This document shows, piece after piece, positions 11,222 through 21,439 of a DNA stretch of 64,000 nt; the stretch's first letter is position 1; every line of letters starts with the position of its first letter. This DNA is from Muricea muricata (Eukaryota; Cnidaria; Anthozoa; Malacalcyonacea; Plexauridae), in the NCBI GenBank assembly GCA_963855995.1, contig OY979717.1, positions 34,420,997-34,484,996 on the forward strand. Reading direction: 5' to 3'. Below the pieces are notes generated by a model. That model saw only the letters and a program-made list of their open reading frames with translations. It was not told the origin of the DNA and ran no database searches. Made by a program: the position numbers and the translations under genes.

Positions 11222-12610
11222 ATGGCTACAAGACTCGTGAAAATTACAGACGACGACGTCGAAACATTTATTGAAGGAGAAGAAAATGAAAACACAAGAA
11301 AAAAAACGAGGCAAGATATATCGCTTATCGTGTCATTCATCGCAAGCGAAAAGCAAACAAACGAGTCATTTGAAATAGAACAACTTTCGCCAGAAGAACT
11401 AGATGGCCACTTGAGTAAGTTTCTTTTGGCTGTAAGGAAAAAGAACGGTGATGAATTTGAGCCAACTACTCTTCGTGGTTTTCTGTCCTCCGTTGAACGG
11501 TATCTCAAGAAACGTCGATACAGTGAATCAATTTTAACAGGACAACATTTCGCCACGACAAGAGACACACTCAAGTCGAAGCAGAAAGAACTTAAGCGCA
11601 AAGGAAAGGGAAATAAACCACGCGAAGCATCATGCCTTACTCAACAAGAGATTGACACTCTTTACGAAAAGGGTGCAATGGGCTTAAATAGTCCTCAAGC
11701 ACTTGTAAACAGCATTTGGTTCAATAATTGTACGCATTTCGGTCTTCGCGGTGGCAAAGAACAACGTAATTTTAAGTGGGGAGACATTACTCGCAAAATA
11801 GACTCTCGCGGTAAAGAATATCTTGAATACAGCACTGAAAGACAAACAAAGACAAGACCTGGAGACAATCCTGCAAATACGAGGTCGGTGAAGCCACGTA
11901 TGTACGAAAATCTTGATGTTCCTCCCAAAAGAAACCCTGTTTACTTGTACAAGTTTTTCAAGGCGAAACGGCCCGAAAATACATTAAACGTTGACTCTCC
12001 ATTTTATCTATCAGTTAATCACACCAGCACTAGCAAATACGCATTTTCGGAAACTAAATGGTTCAAACCTCAACCGATGGGAGTTAACAAACTGAATTCG
12101 TTGATGAAAGATTGAGCAGAAACGGCGAACGTCGCCCTTGACAAACGCATTACTAATCACAGCGCCAAAAAGACGCTAGTACAAACACTGCAAGACAGAA
12201 ACGTTCCTCCGACTCAAATCATTCAGGTTACAGGCCACAAAAACTTACAGTCGGTGAACAACAATAGCACCCTAAGAGAAAAACAGCAAGAAGATATCTC
12301 TACCATTTTATCCTCCAGTTCATTACACCCGGCAAGTTATGCAGAACATTCGTCGGCAAACATGAAACAAGTTGTTCCGCTTGAAATGGAAGTCATTCAG
12401 CGAAGTCACGAAAGTCTGCCGTCAACCTCGTCCACAGCGCTGTTTCACGGCAATTACATCACTGGGGGAACATTCAATGTGCATATCGCCGCCAATTCTT
12501 CAACAGAGTCCCATACAACGGTCTCACAAAGTCCAAAAAGCAAAAGATTTCGTCGGCTTCGTCCTTTAGAAAGCAGCGACAGTAGCCAAGGTGACAGTCA
12601 GAACAATTAG
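11222..12610 (+). pseudogene. Tyrosine recombinase, DUF3504/Crypton-like
   Basis: The ATG at 11222 opens 297 codons to a TGA at 12113-12115. The same frame then stays open to 12610, so the original protein was about 460 residues. Features in order: an N-terminal SAM-like helical domain; HFGLRGGKEQRNF, holding the first catalytic Arg; a basic stretch KTRPGDN; then, after the stop, NHSAKKTLVQTL (usual H-x-x-R, with Lys replacing Arg), TGHKNLQS, and NNNST where the nucleophilic Tyr is expected. The C-terminal tail has a GNYITGGTFNVHI segment, seen in KIAA1958-like animal proteins as I recall them. The in-frame stop and loss of Tyr and Arg indicate a catalytically dead copy. Confidence 0.75.
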
Positions 12611-12877
12611 CTGCGTAATCTAACTTTGTTTACTACAGCTTCATGAATTTATACGGTTCTTCGATATTCACAGTTTACGTTTGTTTGTTCCATGATTCGT
12701 TATACATTTCTAAACTTTTACATGCTTTTAAAAAGGTATTTGACAGTCAGTAGCCTTTAGTTCTTTTAGCTGAGCGTTGACATTGTTACTGTGTACTTAC
12801 AGACTTTTTTTAACTTTAAAAAATACATAATTTTCTTGTAAATTTTCTTTTGCCGTTTATAAAATAAACACAATATC

Positions 12878-13007
12878 ACATGGTTGCTCGGGAAATATGA
12901 AATTTATTTCTCGGGTAGAACAAGATATCTCACTCGTTCGCTGCGCTCACTCATGAAATATCTTGTTCAACACTCGAAATAAATTTCATATTTCCTCGCA
13001 ACCATGT
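12878..13007. repeat. Right long palindrome of the recombinase locus
   Basis: ACATGGTTGC pairs with GCAACCATGT; the arms continue through AAATATGAAATTTATTTC / GAAATAAATTTCATATTT. The centre carries CACTCGTTCGCTGCGCTCAC, itself a near palindrome. It shares TTCAACAC-CGA-AAATAAAT with the left palindrome. Confidence 0.8.
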
Positions 13008-13714
13008 AATATTCTCTATTTATAAACTATAATATATAATAAATCATAAACTTTCAACAGACGAAATACTTATTGAAATTTCACGGTAGTTCCCGTTTAG
13101 TATTCATGCAAACTATTACTTTAGATCAGTTTAATAGTTTACAGTTCAATGTTCTAAAACGGACGTTAAATTGACGTTCAACAACCATAAATGTCGCAAA
13201 CAGTTTAATACAAAGTTGCAAGTTCCTTTTAGCATTACTTAATTTTAAATCAAAGTGAAAACATTTAATCTCGATAGAAAGGGACTGGTACTTGAACGTC
13301 AATTTACTGAAACTTTTCCAAACCCTAGGCCTCCTTCGAAGTTAGGCCTCTGTCGTAGCGTCGTGCATATTTAGAAATCTTGGATCCCCCCCCCCCCCCG
13401 AGGGTTATGATATTTCAACAAAAAACACGAGATTTATAATCGTATTTAGACAGAAATTTTTTTTCTCATCAACTTACATTTTTTAACCTTGCATGCACGT
13501 AAACCTTTCCTGTTCGTTTGATGTTGCATTATCTAGTTTTCCATGTTTTGTGACCTTTTTGAAAAAAAAGAAGTATCTCTATTAGATACTAGCGAAAATC
13601 TCGACAATTGTAGCATGCATGTGTTTAGGAAATTAAGTTTTGTAATATCATAGTCACCTCGAAATCCTTTGTTTTACCATTGACGATTAACAACTAAATA
13701 ACCCGATGCATATA

Positions 13715-13790
13715 CATTAGGTAGGATTAGTAACTAATCGTACCTAATATTTATGCATTAGGTACGATTACTAGCTAATCGTACCTAATG
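13715..13790. repeat. Tandem pair of loxP-like palindromes
   Basis: 13756-13790 is CATTAGGTACGATTA, then CTAGC, then TAATCGTACCTAATG: two perfect 15-bp arms around 5 bp. 13715-13748 is an imperfect copy of the same unit. The architecture resembles recombinase crossover sites, and a recombinase gene lies 1 kb away. A functional link is speculative. Confidence 0.6.
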
Positions 13791-13867
13791 ATTATGCCAA
13801 ATTCCATTTCAGCTATAGTTAAATCCCCTAAAAGCGTTCCTATTTTCTCGGTGACAATAATATTACA

Positions 13868-14031
13868 AAGTAATAACATGGCTTTGCGGTTGCTTAGTGA
13901 TTAAATGTCACTCAAGCCTCGGGCGGCTTAGTAACCCTAACCCTAACCCTGACCCTAACCCTAACCCTAACCCTCCCTCGGCTTTCGGGTACATTTAATC
14001 ACTAAGCAACCTCAAAGCCTTGTTATTACTT
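13868..14031. repeat. Inverted repeat enclosing interstitial telomeric repeats
   Basis: The left arm (13868-13907, AAGTAATAACATGGCTTTGC onward) and the right arm (13991-14031) are about 40-bp reverse complements with a few mismatches. The loop contains about seven CCCTAA units (13931-13972), one of them CCCTGA. Confidence 0.85.
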
Positions 14032-14266
14032 ATAAGTATTCGTTAGCTACATTTCGCGTGCACAGTAATAGTTAAGAGATTTGTTGCGAGACGTCCACGC
14101 ACTACATACGAGATTAAATTACAACAATGTACGATACAATTAATACTATTGTGGAAAAGCTAATTCTGCGGAAAATACGCGCTATACAATTTTATTGACG
14201 ATTATTAAAGTGGAATTTGAGTTAATCCTTCTATCGAATCTGTGTTTAACTTTGGAGAATACAATC

Positions 14267-15410
14267 ATGACAGCAAGTGACACTAAACTAAAAGCAAAGC
14301 TGATTCAGCTGCAACTAACCACAGATCATGTAGACAATGTACTCAAATCGGAACAACCTGATGCGATTGAACGTCATCTCAAAACACTGAGAACTATTGT
14401 GGACGAAGCTGATCGATATCGAAGGGAAGAAGAGACTGCGAAGATCGTAGCAAAGGAAGACCTCGCACAAATTGGTGAATGGAGTGCTGGGATTGAGGAA
14501 AAATTTGCCAAGGCGGAACAGGAAATGAAACGCTTAAAGACATGGAATGATGAGTATAGCTGCAGGTTGGGCGAAGAGTTGGAGAGTTGGAGTTTGAACA
14601 AAAACCTTTCAAGACACGTCTTAAGTTTCAAACAGAGTTACAGCAGGCAAAAGCAACGCAAGAAGCTGAACTAAGCAAAAGCAGTCATGAGAGCAGAGAA
14701 AAATGCTCAAGCGAAACTTCCAAAATTAGTGATCACTAAATTCAATGGGACATACCAGGACTCGCCAAGATTCTGGGAGCAATTTAAGGAGACCGTTGAT
14801 AAAATATTAGTCGAACCAGTCATAGAGCTGACGTATCTTAGGGAATTATTAGAAACCAAGCTCGAAAGGCCATCTACCATTCACCAGTGAGGGGTGCAAC
14901 AGAGCTAAAAGTGTTTTGGAAGAAAGATTTGGAAAAGATTCAGAGATAATCAAAGCGTACACGAAGCAGATATTTGATCTTCCCACAATGCCTGATCTGA
15001 ATGTTGACAAGTTGCCCGCCATTCGAAGTCATTTGGTGCGCACTGATTATTCATGAAATCTTGGGATTTTGTTAAATTTACCGAAGCGTTGAGATTGTGG
15101 ACACGGCGAAATCCAATCAAAAGGCGCTCGTCAGCAAACTATTAAATGCTCGCGTGGAAGGTTTTAAAGTTAAAGATTGCGTTTACTGTGAAGGGAAAAC
15201 ACACAAGTCACCCGAATGTACGAAAGTTGTAACACCGGGAGAGACAAGAAATATTGAAGAAAAAGCGATTCGTTACAACTGCACAAGTCCAGCACATCGA
15301 ACCAGCAAATGTCAAAGTAGATCCAAGTGTAAGCATTGCGATCAACGTCACCATACCTCCATCTGCGACCGGAAAGAGGCAGATAGTAAAGAGAAACGGA
15401 AAACTTTGTT
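14267..15410 (+). pseudogene. BEL/Pao gag, frameshifted
   Basis: The ATG at 14267 (MTASDTKLKAKL) begins a helical, coiled-coil-rich N-terminus. A frameshift near 14580 and a stop at 14674 break it. The next frame (14687-14890) has the DUF1759 signature KLVITKFNGTYQDSPRFW and then a TGA. From 15097 a third stretch carries the BEL zinc-knuckle cluster: CVYCEGKTHKSPEC, YNCTSPAHRTSKC and CKHCDQRHHTSIC. Gag would package element RNA. The coding sequence stops at about 15410, where a GTCCATTGGAC-rich transposon is inserted. Confidence 0.85.
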
Positions 15411-15416
15411 GATTTC

Positions 15417-17140
15417 TGGACATTTCTGTTCGTCCAGTGGACGAATGGACATTTCTGTTTGTCCGATGGACGAATAAGCATTTCTGTATGTCCAATGGAC
15501 ATTTCATTATGTCCAATGGACATGTAACTTTTACTGCGTCACTGAGAAGAGCTATAATGACGTAATATGATTGAGCATAACCTCATGTGGATAGGAGACT
15601 AGAGTGTTTGCCATCAGACAATGTCCATTCGTCCATCGGTCCATTGGACGAATAGACATTATAATTTATATGCATGATATGTAATGTAGTTCACTTATTT
15701 TATATAACCAGTGTCATATTTTTTTGCGTTCATCAGGTGTTTTGCAAAAAGCCGCTTTTCCGTTATTGCCCAGCGCGGAATGATATGTCCGACTTTACCA
15801 TAGCGCCAGAGAGTAAACTATTACATTTTGTATTGAAAGCAATAGAAGCTAAGTATATAGGTGATTTTGATTGTAATACATATGCCGCACAACAAATAAT
15901 GTTTTTATTTGGTGTTGAAACTTCAGAGTATTAATTACGTAACTCTATTTAAGCAATCATACCACTTATAGATCATATCAATTGTAGTAGCTTTAGGGTC
16001 TTGTTTCCGTAATCAGTAATACTTGCATGCCGCATTTGCATTATATTACTTGTTGCGGTTTTTGATACACTTTGCGTCAAATTCAGAAACATTTGTTGCT
16101 GCCAAATGAATTTCCTGTCAAATCAAACAGGCCTATTTTGTTGAATTTTCTGTTATTTCAAGCAATCCTATCTATAATATCCTACGCTCTATCTGTGCAG
16201 TTGTTCTGAAGAAAGAAGCGTTCTTAAAGCAGGATTTTTGTTTCTCAAGAACGGAGCATTGTTGTATTTTATAACCTAAAACATATAATCCACTGAATTT
16301 TCTGTTAATGCAAACAATCCTATTTATACTATGTTATGGTATATGTACACAGTTGTTTTTTAAGAGCGAAGCATTCTTGGAATTACAAATAAGATTTTTG
16401 TTTCTTAAGAACGAAGCATGCATTGTTGCATTTTTTAACTGAGATTTAGTTTATTTATATCCAGTTAGATTAATTCCCGCGTTGAATTTGTTAGCTATAA
16501 TTGCGATGCAGATAGTGAGACAAACATACTGAATTTCCTAAAACAATACTGTTTATAACATGCTATATTCCTGTGAATTCAGTTATAGCTATAACACAAC
16601 ATGTCTAATCCAAGATATTGATTTTGAAAGAACGAAGCAAGTTCATAGTTATACTGCCATTCTCGGCAGTACAAAACAGAAATGTCCAATATATAATCCA
16701 ATCCGTGCATTAGACAAACAGAAATGTCCAATGGACATTTAAATGTCCATTCGTCCAATGGACAAATGGACATATCTGAATGTCGAATGTCCATCCAATC
16801 GTCTAATGGACGAATGGACATGTCCATATATTGCCAGGATCATAGGCAAACACGTCTCAGCATGGGTGCCTCTTTACGAATTAATTCATAATAGCTCTTA
16901 ATAGACAAAAGGCATTACCAGCATGCGAGTTCTATATTAATTGGTGTCAAATATCAATAATCTCCATTGGACATACACAAATGTCCATTTGTCCATTGGA
17001 CATTTCAAATGCCCATTCGTCTATTGGACGAGCAGAAATGTCCAGTGGACATTTCTAATGCCCACTCGTCCATTGGACGAACAGAAATGTCCAGTGGACA
17101 TTCAAGTGTCCATTGGACATATTGCAGTGGTATTGGACAT
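15417..17140. mobile_element. Transposon with multimeric GTCCATTGGAC termini
   Basis: Both ends consist of repeated GGACATTTCTGT / CGTCCATTGGACGAA modules in opposite orientation. The left block runs 15417-15525 with one more unit at 15620-15660, and the right block 16675-17140. The motif GTCCAATGGAC is itself near-palindromic. The element interrupts BEL gag-pol between zinc knuckles and protease. Inside are tandem ~170-bp repeats and a short ORF (15674-15934) with no recognised domain. No transposase was seen, so it is probably non-autonomous. Exact boundaries and a target duplication are unclear because the ends are repetitive. Confidence 0.65.
16137..16650. repeat. Three diverged ~170-230 bp tandem repeats
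   Basis: Units near 16137, 16309 and 16530 share a TGAATTTTCTGTTA-like start, a CAATCCTAT...GTTATA middle and an end with AAGAACG(G/A)AGCA. Adjacent units also share TAAGATTTTTGTTTCTTAAG. They fill the interior of the GTCCATTGGAC transposon. Confidence 0.65.
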
Positions 17141-18003
17141 GTATGTTGAGTGTAGAGCATTAATCGACTCGGGAGCAGGCAGTTCCTATGCCTCGGCAAA
17201 ACTTATTAGTCTTCTTAAGAAAAGACCAGTTGATGTCACCAAGAAGAGAGTTGACATGTTAGTGGGGTCACAAGTGGCACATCTTGAGACATACCAAGCA
17301 TCTATGGGTTGGGTGAGTGGTGATTTCAATATGGATGGGAATCTGGTGAAAGTTAACGAAGAGGAACTGTTGTCTATTGATAATCCGAGATACGATGAAT
17401 TGATCAAGAAGTATCCTCATCTGCGGGGTGTAGAAGTTGTGGACCACGATCTAAAACCAAAGTTACCTATTCATGTCGCGCTCAGCGCGGGGGAGTATGC
17501 TCGAGTGAAAACAGCCACCAAACCACAAATTAGCCAAGATGGAGAACCGATTGCTGAGCTGACGACATTAGGTTGGTTTGTGATGTCACCTGGAGCAGAA
17601 TTTGACCATAACCGAATGTTGCTCACCCAAACTTTCCAGACCGACTACGAGCAGTTATGGCGACTGGATGTCTTGGGACTGAAGGACACTTCTGAGAATG
17701 ATCAAGGTTACGTCTACACAGAATTCAAGGAACAATTGAAACGTGATGACCATGGGTGGTATGAATCAGGATTACCATGGAGAGCAAATCACCCTCCATT
17801 GCCCAACCACGAAAAGGGAAGCTTGCCTCGTCTGGACAGCTTAGTGCGGAAGCTTGAACGGACAGATAAATATGAAGCTTATGACCAGACATGCAGAGCC
17901 AATTCAAGGAAGGCATCATTGAACCAGCACCGGAGATACTTCAAGGCAAGGAATTCTATTTACCTCATAAATGTGTTGAAAGGGCAAATGCTGAGTAGTC
18001 TAC
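17141..18003 (+). pseudogene. BEL/Pao protease and N-terminal pol
   Basis: The open frame (which runs in from the upstream repeats) carries an aspartic protease motif, CRALIDSGAGSSYAS. It is followed by the conserved BEL linker: TTLGWFVMSPG, YEQLWRLDVLGLKD, EFKEQLKRDDHGWYESGLPW and SLPRLDSLVRKLER. A frameshift near 17890 moves the reading into another frame, where GIIEPAPEILQGKEFYLPHK is found. A TAG follows at about 17994. It ends at the TCTAC target duplication where the small gypsy element entered. Protease would process Gag-Pol; this copy is non-functional. Confidence 0.88.
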
Positions 18004-18137
18004 TGTGGTAATCTAATTATTGATATTACGTTACCAAATATGGGCATATCCAAATGTGGTATTTAGCATTGATATATACATTGTTTATCTCAAGTAATAA
18101 AGTGTGATTTACTTATTGGACTGTTAAAAACACTACA
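18004..18137 (+). repeat. 5' LTR of the small gypsy derivative
   Basis: 134 bp. It carries about 59 bp (GATATTACGTTACC onward) absent from the 75-bp 3' LTR, so one LTR has gained or lost an internal segment since insertion. Confidence 0.88.
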
Positions 18138-18170
18138 ATGGCGACGAAGATGAACTAACACCGGTGCAGG

Positions 18171-19247
18171 ATGACAGACAACGAACTGTCAAGCAGCAGC
18201 ACAGCTTCGGGGATCGCAATTAACCGAAATTTAACGCTAAAACCATTCGTAAAGCGAGCGGACAACAACGACACCGCGGTGCAATGGCAAAAATACAAGA
18301 AAGAAATCGAGCGACAGTTCAGATTCTTCGGTATCTCGGATCCAGAAACAAAGAAAGATGGTCTTTTGATATACGGCGGCCAAGATATAGTCGACATATT
18401 ACCCGATCCAACAAGTAACGAGGGCGATAACGCTTACACAATTCTTATACGAAAAATCGACCAACATTTCCAGCCAAAACAAAACAAAGATTTTCCACGA
18501 TTTCAGATGAGTGAGCTTAAACAAAATACGGACAAAAGAATTGCCGATTATTACACCAGACTCAGGGAAATTGCGAAGAAATGCGACTATGGAACACCTG
18601 AAAACGATGCCATCCGCGATCATTTAATACAAACGATGATCAACAACAATATACGAAGCAAAGCAATACGCAACAACTGGGTTCTAAACCGTATTCTCAC
18701 CGAAGCCGCGTTAGAAGAACAAACCCTAGAGCAAATCAATGCCATAAGCAAGAAAATAAATGATGACAAATCTCACAAACGAATAAAGAAAATTCACCAG
18801 AACTATCGCGTAAATCGGAAACACGGCACGGCGGAAAACACTAGTGACCGATGCGGAAATGGGAAAACGCACGTAGCCTGTTTAGCTATTGGCGCATCTT
18901 GTAACAAATGTGGAAAGAAAAATCACTTTGCACGCGTCTGCCGCAGTAAAGCGAAGACAACAACGCCTAACCGAGATCAAAGACAGCACCGTACGCGATA
19001 TAATAAAGATAACAACGCAAAAACCAACCGCCAAACCCTAAACGACGACAGTGAAAGCTATAACCCAACGCGTCGCACCAGATATGTGGCCCATCAAGAA
19101 ACTGATGACAGCTCAGGCGATGACAATTTTTTACATCACCTCAAAACGCACCACACGAGCCATAGCAAGCACCAGACATCAAAGATGTGCACAATTCAGA
19201 TAAACGGCGTCAACGCCAACGCAGAACCAGACCAGGGGCGGATCTAG
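18171..19247 (+). CDS. Gag of the small gypsy derivative, cut by hAT
   Basis: The ATG at 18171, 33 bp after the LTR, opens 358 codons. The capsid-like region (residues about 30-190) includes QWQKYKKEIERQFRFFGI and the DYYTRLREIAKKCDY helix common in gypsy Gag. A CNKCGKKNHFARVC zinc knuckle lies near residue 245. A polar tail leads to the protease. The frame is genuinely gag up to residue 353 (NAEPD). The last residues and the stop come from the hAT terminus at 19233. Before the hAT insertion the frame ran straight into the DSGSDTNIV protease signature, now at 21445. Confidence 0.88.
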   Translation: MTDNELSSSSTASGIAINRNLTLKPFVKRADNNDTAVQWQKYKKEIERQFRFFGISDPETKKDGLLIYGGQDIVDILPDPTSNEGDNAYTILIRKIDQHFQPKQNKDFPRFQMSELKQNTDKRIADYYTRLREIAKKCDYGTPENDAIRDHLIQTMINNNIRSKAIRNNWVLNRILTEAALEEQTLEQINAISKKINDDKSHKRIKKIHQNYRVNRKHGTAENTSDRCGNGKTHVACLAIGASCNKCGKKNHFARVCRSKAKTTTPNRDQRQHRTRYNKDNNAKTNRQTLNDDSESYNPTRRTRYVAHQETDDSSGDDNFLHHLKTHHTSHSKHQTSKMCTIQINGVNANAEPDQGRI

Positions 19248-19259
19248 GGTAGTTTCCGT

Positions 19260-19650
19260 AGTTTCCGGAAACTACTGAGAATTTTTCGACAAGAAAGTTT
19301 AATCACCACTGTCAGTTTAAGAATCTTCACCAAAATAAATATAATACAAAATATTCTTCTCAAATATCGTATTTCTGGCCATTTTTTGAACGATTTTTTA
19401 AAAATTTCGCGCAAATATCGCTGCTTTTCATCGCATTTTCCTGCTGGGAAACTGGGAACCAGTGGGAAACACTCGCGTTTATAAGGAAACTATTAGGAAA
19501 CTACTGAGGTTTCCATATATGGCGATTGGAAACTACTGCGTCAGCAAAATTTGCTTTGGAAACTACTGCGTCAGCAAGATTCATTTGGAAACTACTGAGC
19601 CTCGAGGCCTGATTGGTCGGAAACTACTGAGGAAACTACCGAGAAAAGTA
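19260..19650. repeat. Subterminal GGAAACTACTG repeats of the hAT element
   Basis: GGAAACTACTG or close variants recur about ten times in both orientations. One more copy sits at 21403-21414 near the other end. Subterminal repeats of this kind are the usual transposase binding sites in hAT elements (established for Ac/Ds-type elements); binding here is inferred. Confidence 0.75.
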
Positions 19651-19807
19651 TAAATACCCAAGCCTACCACCCTGTGTCCTCTGTTTTGTTACTACACTCT
19701 CTTGAAACAACGCAAGCACACGCTAGTTATAATAAGTGTGATTTCAATAATTTTGATCGATACATTCGAAATATTTATACTGAGAAGAATACTTTCTGAT
19801 ACATCGG

Positions 19808-20511
19808 AGTTACGATCATTTTGCGCGCATCATTCACTATACACAGAAGCAGTTGAATTAGCGGGGAGTATTCAAATTGATCCAACCATGCCAATGATAC
19901 TTCACAGATAAATTCGTCGAACCAGTGCTCCAGCTGCAGCACCAGAGCAGTATTACAATATAAATTTGACAAGAGTGTTCTTGGACCATGCAAATTCAAC
20001 AACTTGGCATCAGATTTCAAGCTCAAGCACATATTTGCTATAAAGGATTGTCAATAATTCCATCAATTTTGCTTGGACAACCCTAGGATTGGAAAAATAA
20101 TGTAAGAGAATTTTGTGAGAGCTACAATCAAGACATACCAAACATAGCTGGCTTAGAAGCAGAATTAATCCTGTGGGAGAGATTGTGGAATGAAAAGAAA
20201 GCAAAAGAAGAAGTATCCTGACAGACTAAGTAGTGCCTTCATAAAATTCATTGACAAAGATACAAGTATTGGCAACTATTCCAGTTTCATCCTCAAGTTG
20301 TGATTGTGAAAGATCTATTTCAACTCTTCGAAACCTAAAAAGCTATTTGAGGAACACAATGAGCCATGGTAGACTAAATGGATTAGCACTCATGGACACT
20401 CATGCAGAGATTAAGCTGGATCTCAATGAACTCATTGATTTATTCCAACCTACAGCCCAGAAGAATGAGGATGGCAAATATCTTGAAAGATTAGATACAT
20501 TGCTTTGGTAA
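19808..20511 (+). pseudogene. hAT transposase C-terminal half, degraded
   Basis: The first stretch (to the stop at 19911) matches the ZMYM/52-kDa-repressor-like hAT transposase region, with AVELAGSIQIDPTMP. It is followed by several stops and short in-frame pieces such as PEQYYNINLTRVFLDH. From about 20251 the C-terminal dimerisation domain is readable: VLATIPVSSSSCDCERSIS, LRNTMSHGRLNGLALM, then a tail to TAA-type termination at 20511. The catalytic core upstream is missing or unreadable. The protein would have cut and joined element ends; this copy cannot. Confidence 0.75.
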
Positions 20512-21439
20512 CGAATTCACTACTGTTTCTAGAGTACTTGTGAGTTATGAACTGTCTGGATTTTTTAATGCTTAAACTGACAGTGAACAGTACAGCCGGT
20601 ATCAATTTGCTACACATGCATTTGCTTCCCTTTATTTGCTGACATTTGTTCTCATGGACTCTCTGTTGTTATGTGCATCCCTTCCCATTGTTGATCCTTA
20701 GCTGTCTACCAGGAAAATATCAGGTATACATTTTACACCATATGCAGCTAAATACATAATCTTTATTTTACTGATAATAAAGTTTAATTATCTTTAATTG
20801 TTATGGTGTTTATTTTTCATGTATTTATTATTCATTTTATCATCTCTAAGATTACTTGCTGTTGCTGTTATTAATGATTTTTAAAAGAAACAGACTGAGA
20901 TGTCAGGCATAACTTTATGTAGTTCATACTGTTAATCAGTATTTTTGTAACTGCAATGAAGTTTACTGACTTTACTCATCTTTTGGCTGGCTGTGGTATT
21001 GAGGTGGATGTTGCAAAAACCATTAGAGATAAGTCTATACAGTTCTTATAATGCTGGTAACATTTGTCAACAATCTCCATCAAATAAGGGGCAAGTTTGG
21101 AATTTTTTTATATAAATCAGCTGTACTTATTCAGTGATCTAACACACAAATCCATCGCAAATTTACTCCAACACTACAGTAGTTCAACAGGAATGAATTT
21201 TGTACTGATTTATCTTTTTGGTATATAGAGACACATATTAAATACATCATATTTGCATGGTCTTGTCTGACAAATGTTGTTAACGAAGGTATAGATTTAT
21301 CTTCAATTAAAGTATTGTTGTTTCAATGAATACTTTTTTGTTTTTAGTGGGGGTTAGGAAATGTCCTCCAGGGGGGGGACCCTAATGTTACAATAAAAAA
21401 ATTGGAAACTACTGAGGAAAAATTCTAGATCCGCCCCTG

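Larger units (their letters stand above)
10640..13030 (+). mobile_element. Candidate palindrome-flanked tyrosine-recombinase element
   Basis: A tyrosine-recombinase gene (11222-12610) sits between two related palindromes (10658-10765 and 12878-13007). The outer flanks also match in inverted orientation (ATAGAGAATA then TACATGG on the left, the complement on the right near 13002-13022). The inner flanks share TTTAT...AAAC-like sequence. This gives an inverted-terminal layout of about 2.4 kb. Cryptons, the nearest known recombinase family, usually lack long terminal inverted repeats. The palindromes could instead be two independent MITE insertions of one family. Confidence 0.45.
13008..14266. 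other. Non-coding region with palindromes and telomeric repeats
   Basis: No gene seen. It holds a C14 tract near 13387, a loxP-like palindrome pair (13715-13790) and a hairpin with telomeric repeats (13868-14031). The 5' end and any LTR of the BEL/Pao element should lie at its right edge, but I could not define them. Confidence 0.6.
19233..21439. mobile_element. hAT transposon with 5-bp target duplication
   Basis: Perfect terminal repeats CAGGGGCGGATCTAG (19233) and CTAGATCCGCCCCTG (ending 21439) are flanked by CAGAC duplications (19228-19232, 21440-21444). hAT elements typically make 8-bp duplications, and 5-bp ones are known for the hAT5 group. The 5' side carries many GGAAACTACTG repeats (19250-19650). 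Transposase remnants are at 19808-20511. It is an internally deleted copy inserted into the gag-protease frame of the small gypsy element. Confidence 0.9.

Noticed and set aside
15170-15523. Minus-strand ORFs with repeated MSIGHNEMSIGHTEM-like residues
   Set aside because: They are translations of the GTCCATTGGAC minisatellite; the same happens at 16579-17149. No independent gene evidence.
16137-16650. Possible CRISPR-like direct repeats
   Set aside because: The units are long (170-230 bp), diverged and lack unique spacers; the context is eukaryotic mobile DNA.
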